A DNA stretch of 64,000 nucleotides from Halichondria panicea (Eukaryota > Porifera > Demospongiae > Suberitida > Halichondriidae): positions 6,230,319 through 6,294,318 of the forward strand of contig NC_087390.1 of NCBI RefSeq assembly GCF_963675165.1. Reading direction: 5' to 3'. Position numbers and translations under genes: made by a program. Below, piece by piece: positions 45,201-56,700 of this stretch. How positions within the stretch are numbered: the stretch's first letter is position 1; every line of letters begins with the position of its first letter. The notes under the pieces were generated by a model, which worked only from the letters and a program-made list of their open reading frames with translations, did no database searches and was not told the origin of the DNA.

Positions 45201-48200
45201 GTGTGGTGGAGGGTGGTTTCAAACATCGTTCCCTCCCAGTGCAAGTGGCAGCCTACAACTCGTGGATGGTCCTCATATCAAACTACGCCATCAATCTAGG
45301 TGAGTTGGGGGTGTGGTCTCGTTACCTAGGTGATGATATGGGTGTGGTCTTGTTATCTAGGTGATGATATGGGTGTGGTCTTGTTACCTTTTTCTCTTAC
45401 AGAATTGTTCACTTCCCAGAAGAGATTAAAGTTGTTGCTAATGCCGCTAGTGGTGAGTGTATCACATGACCCACTCTATGTGTCATATGACTTATTCCAT
45501 GTATCACATGATCCTCTACAGACCTCTGCCGCTAGAAACAAACAGGAGCAGGTGGAGAATGCACGCATCAGCGCATACTGGCATCTGATTGGTCACCTCG
45601 GCCACCACAAGGAAGAGCTGTTTCAACAGGTACACGTACAGACAATATGGAATCTTGTCCAAAACAGTTTTTGCTCCTCCCAGAACTTTAATCTGAGCAT
45701 GTCATGTGATAGGCCTTGTCTAGAGCTACAGAATGCAGTTTTGATATTGATTGATTTTTAGTGAAGTTATGACCTCCCACCTCCCGAAAATAGCTTGTTC
45801 GTTTCCTGAGAAAGTGATGTACTTTCAATGGTATTTTGTCGAAATTGGCAGTTTTTTTTGCCAATAATTATTGAAGTTATGACCTCCCGAAAGTAGCTTA
45901 TCATATTGTGACAGGCTCTGGGAAAACAGACCAATTGGAGCAGATATTGGTATTGAGCAATAGTAGACTGCAGTGTATAATCTCATACATTTTTTTCTTG
46001 GCTTATAGTTATCTACAGTCTTTCTACTACCTCTCTGTAAAATCTGATGCTCTGAATCCAACGCATTCCACCGAAGCGCTTTGTCTAAGCAGCCACCATT
46101 ACCTTACTTTTCCCAATTTAGCAATCTTTAAGTGGGCGTTTCTCATTACTGCTGTTTTACAACTTTGAGTTTCCAACGCGCATAACTCAGGCATAGAACG
46201 AGGTATGTGCAAACTAAGCACATCAATGCGTAGGCAATTCTTTGCTCTATCATCTGGTATATAGATCGCAAAAATTATAGCTTGCGCCAATTGGTCTGTT
46301 TTCCCAGAGAGAGCCTGTCACAATTATGGCTTCTGATATTTAAAATGATTAGTGGCACTATAATCATGACCTCTCAGGTGTGTGTTCCATTCTTGCTTCT
46401 GTGTTTGGGTCTCGATCCCAAAACTGAGACCACTAAGTTTATGTCTCGGTTCCAAACATTCAACACTCGTACCGTTGCCAAGGAAACATTGTCAGAGACA
46501 GAAACGGAGGCACCCAAAGAAAAGGAAAATGTTAGCAAAGAAACGCCGCCTGTAAAAAGTGCTGTGTCAGCAGAAAATTCCGAGGTATGTGGGTGTGGTC
46601 AAATATGCTGTGTTTTTAACAGCTCCTTTTTCACACTATAGTTATCAGAAGAGGTTGTATCTAAAAGGTCAACGGGGTCATTATCCTCTGATATGGGGTC
46701 AAAGTATAATATGGGAGACCTACTGAAATTTGTACACTCGATGCAAGTAAGTCAGTAGGAGTGTGTGTGTGAATAGTGTGTGTGGGTGTGTGTGGGCGTG
46801 TGTGAGCGTGCTTTGTTAGTCACAAACTATTTATAATCACTGTTTAATATCGTGTGGGCGTATATCTTAGGGACTGAATTTTTTCACCGCTCTACTGAGC
46901 ATGAAAGTGTGATCTGATTGGTTGCTATTACTTGATTGATTGATACGTGTTACCCTACTTGTCTACTTGCTGTATGGGATGTGCCTACACTAGTGGGTGG
47001 TGGTGGGTGGTACTAACCACCTCTAGACAACAATAACCACCTCTGCCTAGGCCTAGCTAGTTTACTACATGAAAGAGGCGAATGTGTGTATGTTAAAATG
47101 AGAACTGAGGATTGACAATAGCCACCCACTTAAAAAACAAACTCTGGGCACGTGCAGATCAATGGCTGCTCATATTTCACTGGTATTTATTTACTGTCAG
47201 CATTTCCTCTCTGTCAGGGAGATTAATGTCCTCTGGCAATTAGTCACGTCAGCTGCAAACAAACTTAAAGCCTTTGATGTGATCGTGATGTAAAGATAGC
47301 AATCGCGAATGTAACAATATCAAATGCAGTACCAAAACTCTATGATGAGTGTTATCGTCTAGCCGGTTATCTCTGTATGGTGGAATTTTTCGTGTTCAGA
47401 CGAAAATTAAAACTACGAAATTATTCTACCACAATAGATTCAACGTCACTATCCTGAGCTGTACGAATATTTAGAATACGAAATATTTAATTTGGTAGTT
47501 CATACGAAAATTACCCGCTATACAGTAATTATATTATAACGTGATTATCTTGCTTTATGAATGAATGCAGGCACAGTCCAAGCACATGAATCATTATATT
47601 GGGGAGCCCACTGTTACCATGGTGATGACAGGGTGCCACGCCCTCCTCCAGTTTATTGGAATCAAGATCGATGTCTCCGAGAGTCTCCTAACATCAGGTG
47701 ATATGTCATGTGACTCGTTAACAACCAGGTCCAAACACATGCTATGGAGACTTTGGGGCCCATTAACCTGGCTGTATTATAGAGGGTGGCCTGCTAACAC
47801 AGGTTCAAACACATGCTATGGAGAGACTTTGGGGCCCATTAACCTGGCTGTATTATAGAGGGTGGCCTGCTAACACAGGTTCAAACACATGCTATGGAGA
47901 GACTTTAGGGCCCATTAACCTGGCTGTATTATAGAGGGTGGCCTGCTAACACAGGTTCAAACACATGCTATGGAGAGACTTTGGGGCCCATTAACCTGGC
48001 TGTATTATAGAGGGTGGCCTGCTAACACAGGTCCAAACACATGCTATGGAGACTTTGGGGCCCATTAACCTGGCTGTATTATAGAGGGTGGCCGACACCA
48101 CAATAGACAGACAGACAGTCTTCAGTGTTGGAATGTCCCAGGGGTAGTTGAAGTGTTCAAAATCTAATTAATTAAGCAAATCCACTCCCCTCTTCACACG

Positions 48201-50138
48201 TAGTATAATGTTTACACCTTTGACAGTCTTCAGTGTTGGAATGTCCCAGGGGTATTTGAAGTGTTCAAAATTTAGTTTAATCTAATTATTTGTCCCCTTT
48301 TTAGAGCAGCAACTTTTCTGGTTCATTAAGCAAATCCACTCCCTCTCACACGTACATGTAGTATAATGTTCACACCTTTGTTGAAATACCGTATTACTAG
48401 AATATTTTGCGGGTGAAAAACTTTTTCAAATGAGCCAAACCAGCAGAAATTTATTACGCTTTGCGATCTAACTATTGCGTTCTGGCAAGGATCATGTGTC
48501 ATTTACAAGTACTAGTTTGAGTTTTGCGATTCTTATTTTTACGAAGTGATTAACGCTCGCAAAACATTCTAGTAATACAATAAATTATACAAGAATTACA
48601 AAATTGAACAAAAAAATTAATGTTAGGCATGTTTCTCTTTAGTTTATTTTCCAGGCTCTGCTTGTGTTGTGCCTCAGGGGAGGTATAGTAGCAGCGGACA
48701 TCTTGTTATAAGCAGGGTACAATCTAGGTCCAAAGTTGACGGTAGCTCTTCGATATTTCCGGTGGTGGCATTGACTTTAATAACAGAGCATTGACAACGT
48801 GTTCTATTGTCCTCCGTGAGTAGAGTAGCAGAGTGTAGATAGTGTGAGGCTGCGGTAGTAGTCACCTCACAGTGCATGTCTGTGGTGTAGTGGCCCTGTG
48901 TGTGTGTGGGCGGGTGTGTGATGTGTGAGAGTGTGCACAAACAAAATAAAGAATCTTTTACCTCATAATTACTAATAAACTCACGGTTGTGTTAATGTCC
49001 ACTTGCTCTGTGTAACACTCTCTTGTGTAGTCTGTGTTGTTGCCATCTCCACTCTGATTGCAGCTGATAGTCTCCTGACTACAGTCCTCGTATATATCCA
49101 GCTCTGTGTCCGCTCGAGCAGTCAGATTAGCCAGTGAATACCAAAGCCTGCCTTGCGTCGTGTTCAGCTCTGTTACCAAGACAACAATCTCCGCTATTAC
49201 GTTAGAACTCAGATTGTATATTTGAATATTGTCAATTTTATCGTTAAAATTTGTTTCCAACTCAAAGATTTTTGTGTGATAAGTCTCGTTCATTTCAATC
49301 AGCTGTTGTTCCAAATTTTGAACGGTCATCATTAGATCTTCATTGCCGATGATTACTGGCATATTATTGGCCTCCATTTTCAATAAGCGGACTTCTAGAT
49401 ATGTTATTACGGCTAATGCAGCCGTGCCAGCTAGCAATAGACATAGCAGTAAAGCAAGACATATCGGGGTGGCTATACAACACTTCGTTTTCTTGTTGAT
49501 GCCAGTGATGATGATCTTCTGCGATGGCCAAGCTTGAAAGTTCTTCAAAGTTGCATTATCGCTGCTTGGAATCGACGTTGGTGATCTAATATCTTCGTAG
49601 ATGGTTGTATTTTGCAGGACAAGGTTTTGTTCCTGGGATAGCTGCGGAGGGTAGCCATTGAAGGCAGGGTTCATACAGTTATAGGTCTGGCTGTTATCCA
49701 TAGCTGCTGATTGTTGCAAGTGACTGGATACAGTTAGACTGCCTTGAGTGTCTCTAGCTTTGGTTGTATATGAAGTTCTTTTAATGCTATCTCTTGATTA
49801 GCTATTGCACAGAGTGACTAGCTTGAGCTGATATAAATGTTCCCTTACACTTTATTATGCATTCGTGCTTGTTAACGTGCGTATAATGCAGCCTGGCTTA
49901 TCTGAATGTGTGTGTGTCATGTGATACTGTATTGGAATGTGCCTGCCCTAGCTCCGTTATGTCTGCTCTGGAGGGAATTATGGACAGAAGATTGATAATT
50001 TATATGGACCGATTAGTCAAATGTATTGACTTGTGGTGATAGCACATTCCACGATTAGCACTCTTATGTACATGTATTATACATAGCTTGTTTGTGAAAA
50101 AGAAAGCCCCCCACACACACACACACACACTCTCACTC

Positions 50139-50176
<38 letters not shown>

Positions 50177-53100
50177 CACTCCCCCCCCCCACACACACAC
50201 ACACTCTCACTCCCCCCCCCCACACACACACACACACACTCACTCCCCCCCACACACACTCTCACTCCCCCCACACACACACACACTCCCCCCACACACA
50301 CACACACTCCCCCCCCCACACACACACACACTCTCACTCCCCCCCACACACACACACACACACTCTCACTCCCCCCACACACACACACACACTCTCACTC
50401 CCCCCCCCCACACACACACACACACACACACTCTCACTCCCCCCACACACACCCACACACACCCACACCACACACACACAGACATAGATCGCTACACAGT
50501 CTACCCCAAGTTCCTGGTCCCCATGGAAACAGCCGAATTCTTCACTTTATTTCTTGATTGCCTCCTCTCTCACAAACAAATCTTCACAACAGCCGATGAT
50601 GGTAATCCAAAAAAAAAGTTTTTTTATTAATTTTTATTTGTTTTCCGTGTTAGGTGCGTTGCTATTAGAGACGGCTGTTCATCACTTAGTGTCTGTATTG
50701 GTGTGCTGCATTGACTCAGAGCAAGGTATGACATCATATGACATCACATGGCATCACATGACACCCCACACACACACACAGCTCCTCCTCAAGACGACTC
50801 AAACAGAGCCTATCTCATATTTGACGTCCTCATTCGATTGGTTGAATCTGGTTGCCTTGACAGCGTGATATGTAAACAGATGAGATATGACATATTGCGA
50901 CAGTTATGCAGCGTACCGGCCCAGTTGTCGAGTACGTGTGGTGGGTGGAGACGGTTGCTAGGGGTGTTGCTAGGCAACTGCAAGACGGAGCAACTCAGGT
51001 TAGCTACAGAGTGCATCTCTTAGTTTTGATATTAATCGCTTTTTAGTGAAGTTATGACCTCCCGAAGTAGCTTGCCAAATTGTTCATTAATTTTTTATGT
51101 TGAATATTATTTCTTTTTGTTGCTATAGCGACTGGTTCTCAAACACGTACCGCAAGTTGCTCACTGTAGCCACTACGCTATTCGCGACCTCTGACCCCTT
51201 GAGAAACCTCGATCATATCATACGTAAACTTGACGAGTGTGCTAAAGTGGGCGGGGCCTCTGAGGAACACCTCTCATTCATGTGGCTTCTCACCACAAAG
51301 TCTTTCTGCAACGTCGTAAATGAGGTAATGGCTATGATTGTCTGATAAAATAATTAATTAATGATTTAAAAATCGTTCAACTATTTTTGTATTGTGATTA
51401 TGTTACGTGTAGAAAAGACCTTGAAATGTGTAAAATCTGTCCATAAAAATTCTCTTCTATTTCATTCTGAATACTATAGCGTGAAGGCACTTAATTTTCA
51501 TGATGATGAAAGTGCTTATAAAAACCATTTGAAATGCCATTATTTTAGTCAAATGACGTTGTGTCTTTCGTTAGCTAGTATTTTGTGGACCTAATTTTCG
51601 TGGATCTGATTGCTAACTCTCAAAAACAGAAAAAATTAAGCACCTCGAAAATTAAGCGCTAAATGGTGTATTTTAATATTTTCTCTTCCACACACAGACG
51701 AGTATCATCAACCTTGGTACTACATTGGAACCTGACATTTCTTTAGTGGGTATCATTCTCAAGTTTCCATTCCTATACCTCATTCCTAATGGCAACAAGG
51801 TTCGGACGTAATTACTGTATATCATACAATGTACATGTTCGTACTTTTATATAAGTTGCCGTATTTAAGTTTTTTTAATGAGCCCGAAAATTGACACTTT
51901 GGATGGTATCTAGGTTTTGCAATCGCAAGGATGATGATATCATACAAGTACCAGTATAGTTCTTTGCTATCTTATTTTTGCAAAGCCATTAGCGCTCACA
52001 AACTTTGCAGTTAGATACTCACAAAATAATTATGTGTACAGTAATACAGCTAGTGCAGATACAGTCAAGAGTAGAATATACACGTACCATATAGAGGGTA
52101 TATTTCGAGGGTATAAATGTTCGTGGTTTTCGCGGATTAGGCATGAACCGCTATTCCACGAAAATTAAATCTGCGAAAACCTTTCTAAAGGCACATCCGC
52201 GAAAATTTATACCCTCGAAATATACCCGCTATACGGTATCAACGGGTGTTAGTTGTTATTGTGCACATCTTTGTTGCCTCAGGATTCGGTGGCAAATGTT
52301 ATCCAATTATGGAAGGAAACTTTCGATATTTCGTCTCGACACGCCTCCCTGGTTGTCAAGGACCCCAACTATTGTACGCAGCTGGTTGCTAAGGAGTTAT
52401 ATACTGCTTATAGCGTTCACGTAAAGGCTAATAAAAGCAGTAAAGACGAAGTTAGAAGCTTTCAGATAAAATTTGATCGTTTTCAAAACGCTGTGGCAAC
52501 GGCCATCCATCACATTGTAGAAAGGTTGAGCTGGAGTGCTCTTCATACTGCCGCTAACAAAGGTCAAAGGTCAGGTTGCATCTTAACGATTCTGAGCTTG
52601 CTGAGTTGGCAATTGGTAACCCTGGGAGACTCGGCATTGTCACTAAGTCAGCTTACTTCTCCCGCTGTTGTTATGGCGACGGTTTCGATGTTGTATCAGC
52701 AGGCGACCACTGAAGAGATGATCGCCATGGTAACAGAGTCGCTGGCACAGCCACTCACTGTGTGTATGGAGACGGCATTTAAATTGTGAGATATCTAATA
52801 ACATATTAAGATGTAATATTGAAAACACACGATAATTTATCGTTAAAGTTGTCTAAATAATAGTGTTTAGGAAGTTTCTACATGATTTAGAAGCCCAAAG
52901 GGCTGGTTGTAGTATCCCGAACGTAGTGAGGGTTCTACTAGCCCTGAGGACTTCTAAATCATGTAGAAACTTCCTAAACAGTGTCTAAGCATTTTAGATC
53001 ATAGCAACCATGAGTATTTAGCCAATCAGATTTTGCTACGTGATTTTCAGTAAGTACGTGATTTTCTAAGTTGGATAGAACACTTCCTTTAGCCAATCAG

Positions 53101-53290
53101 ATTGCAGTATTTATGGTAAACATGATCTAATAAGATTTATAGCGGGTAATTTTTGTTGTGTAAATTATTGTTCGTATGAACTACTATTTCGTATTCTCAG
53201 AATAATTTTGCAGTTTTAATTTTTATGATGCTCTACAATACGAAAAATAACTTGCTATACTGTATTTAAATCAGTAATTTTAACCCTCCC

Positions 53291-53330
<40 letters not shown>

Positions 53331-53524
53331 GACAGGGTGGCACAGACCAAAACTCATCAGAAGCAACAGAACGAGTTGCTAGGATACGTGACTATCACAT
53401 GGAAGACCATCCTCACAGTATTCCAGACCCGCTACACTGGTCAGTATGACACCAGTCTGTTGGCTATGGTCTCCCCACTGTTAGTGTCTGCCTTGTCATC
53501 AGAGCTGCCCAACATCATAGAGTG

Positions 53525-53561
<37 letters not shown>

Positions 53562-53566
53562 ACACA

Positions 53567-53621
<55 letters not shown>

Positions 53622-53714
53622 CACACACCTCCACCCACAAGGGAAATATAAGATACGTTTTGTACATTATTTAATGGTGTACAGTAGTTTTAGAGGCTAT
53701 GACCCAGACCCACC

Positions 53715-53764
<50 letters not shown>

Positions 53765-56700
53765 CACACCCACCCACACACACAGCACCACACTCACATT
53801 CTGGAAGCTCACATTTGACGCCCACTCAACAGCCCTCGTATATCCTCCAAAACTCAAAGATTATTTTCAGACGTATATTCGCTCGGATAATCACATGAGG
53901 CTCAAACTACCCGGGATTGCCATGGCAACTGCCCCCAATGTAACGGCGGTAAGTGTGTCTGATTATAATAACAAATTAAATGGTCTAAAAAAGACTTCTA
54001 AATCAGACCTGTTTTCGTAGCTAATTTGAACTGTCCATTACTTGTGTTGCAAACGTCCAATTCTAAAGGTATTTAGTAGCACTTTGATAGGTTGACAATA
54101 TGGTGTGCTTAGATCAGTAATTTATTTCGTGCCCAAATTGTCCATTTACTGAAAAAAAGCGTGGGCTATAAGTGGGCGCTTTTTCCAAATCAGGCCTGTT
54201 TTCGTAGCTATGTTTGAGAGGCCATAACTTGTGTTGCGAGCGTCCAATTTCCAAAAAAATTATTTTGTATAGTGTGCTTTGATCAGCGATTTCTTTCAAG
54301 AGTCCAATTTATCCATTTTCGACTTCTTTGTGCAGGCATCTACCCAAGACCTCCTTTGTCACCTTGGCAACACACCACCACGTCACAGTGTAACCATGTC
54401 TCCGAGTCGCCATGACAATGTGTTGCCAAGGGGAGACGTATCCCCAGGTCCTATAGTTCACCCAGTGACATCATCACCTCAGAAGAATGTTAGAGGAAGC
54501 TTCATGAATCGCCACGCCCACACATCTGGCCACGCCCCCAACTCCTCTCTCAAATCACACCCATTTTCACCTGTTGCTAAGGTGCTACATATCGTATAGC
54601 TAGCGGGTATAATTTTTTTCGAGAGTAGTATGAACTTTTGTGCGTTTTTCGCTGATTAAAAATGTACCACCAATAACTGTAATGATGTCTACGAATTTAA
54701 TATTGCATGCATGCTTCCGCAGCTAAAAAAATTGCTAGTCCACGAAAATTAAAATCTGTAACAATTTTTCCGCCAAGTTTATATAATTATACTCTCAAAA
54801 TAATTATACCCGCTATGCGGTATTCTGTATTTTGGACAAGTGATGTATATTCTTGGTTTTACAGATATCTACTTTATTACAGGCTTTGGATGCTGTTCTG
54901 ACTCACTCTGTGTCACGTGACAAGAGGGGTGGGTCACGTGATAGGAGGGGTGGATCACGTGGCAAGAGGGGTGGATCACATGACACAAGAGGTGGAGCAA
55001 AGGAAGTTTCAGCACGAAGGAAATTGTCCCTAAGCAGAGATAATGTGAGAAATAGAATAAAGTGACTTCCGTTGGTCATAATTATTATACCTTAGATCAT
55101 GTTTGCCATAAATACTGCAATTTGATTGGCTAAAGGAAGTGTTCTATCCAACTTAGAAAATCATGTACTTCACTTAGAAAATCATGTAGCAAAGATTAGA
55201 CAAATCTGATTGGCTAAATACTCATGGTTGCTATGATCTAAAATGCTTAGACACTGTTTAGGAAGTTTCCACATGATTTAGAAGTCCTCAGGGCTAATAG
55301 AACCCTCACTGCGTTTGGGATACTACAACCAGCCCTTTGGGCTTCTAAATCATGTAGAAACTTCCTAAACAGTGTCTAACTATTATGTAGTGCCAGGGTG
55401 TCATACAGGATTTTGAAGTAGAGGGGGGAAATGAGAAAAGTAACCAGAAAATGTTGCTAAAAAAAGGTCAACTGTTATTTCAATACCCAGCTATGGACAC
55501 TCAGTCATAATTGAAAGGGGGGGGAAATTGGAGCTAGGGGGGGGATATCCCCCCTTTCCCCCTCCCCTGTATGACACCCTGAGTGCTAGAAATGTATGCA
55601 GAATGCTAGTAATTTTAATTTTAATCCTGACGGTGTTTGTTTGTATCGCACGTTTTTGTAGCCTTAAAATTGGCAGTAAGTTTATGTTTGCATTAATTAT
55701 TTCTAGTACTAGAGTACTGACCCCACCCCCTCCATACACATAGGAGCAGTATGTCCCCATAGCCCCGCCCACCAAGAGACCACGCCTCCTTACACAGCGG
55801 CAGAAGGAGAGACTGAGAGAGAAGCATGCTCTAGATCACTCTCAGGACTTGCCCTTATCCGAGACACAGACACAGAATATGTAAGTGGGGGTGGGTGGAT
55901 TGGATATTTCCCAATTCTGTTAATTAGATCACCCCTTTACGTATCTCTGAATATGATGTCATAATTATTGGTAATTCTGTTAATTAGATCATTCCTTTAT
56001 CTCCATAGGGACGATGATGATGTTATTATAACACACATGTCACCTCCTACCAATCTTGAGAAATGTGCTGACTCAGAAGTCGTTATCAGTATGGTCCCAA
56101 ATACTCGAGTTAACCTTGTCAGTGCCGCCATCATTAACCCTTCAGTCACTACCCCCGTCAGTGCCGCCATCATTAACCCTTCAGTCACTACCCCCGTCAG
56201 TGCCACCATCATTAATACTTCAGTCACTACCCCCGGCAGTGCTGCCACCATCATTAACCCTTCAGTCACTACAGAATTGCCTTCTGCTACTGAACCTGTA
56301 TCTACGGCAATCAAGCATGTTACTACGGCAACAACCAAGTCTATTACTATGGCATCTACGGCAACAGCCAAATCCGTTACTAGGGCAACTACTGCAGCAA
56401 CAATGCATGGTATTATGGCAACTAGACCAATAACAACAAGCCCCGTTACCGTGGTAATTGAACCAACAACGAACCCCGTTACTATGGCATCTACGGCAAC
56501 AGCCAAATCCGTTACTAGGGCAACTACTGCAGCAACAATGCATGGTATTATGGCAACTATACCAATAATAACAAGCCCCGTTACCGTGGTAATTGAACCA
56601 ACAACAAACCCCGTTACTATGGAAACTGCGTCAACTACACCCGTATCTACGGCCACTACACCCGTATCTACGGCCACTACAATCGTAAATCCCTCGGAAA

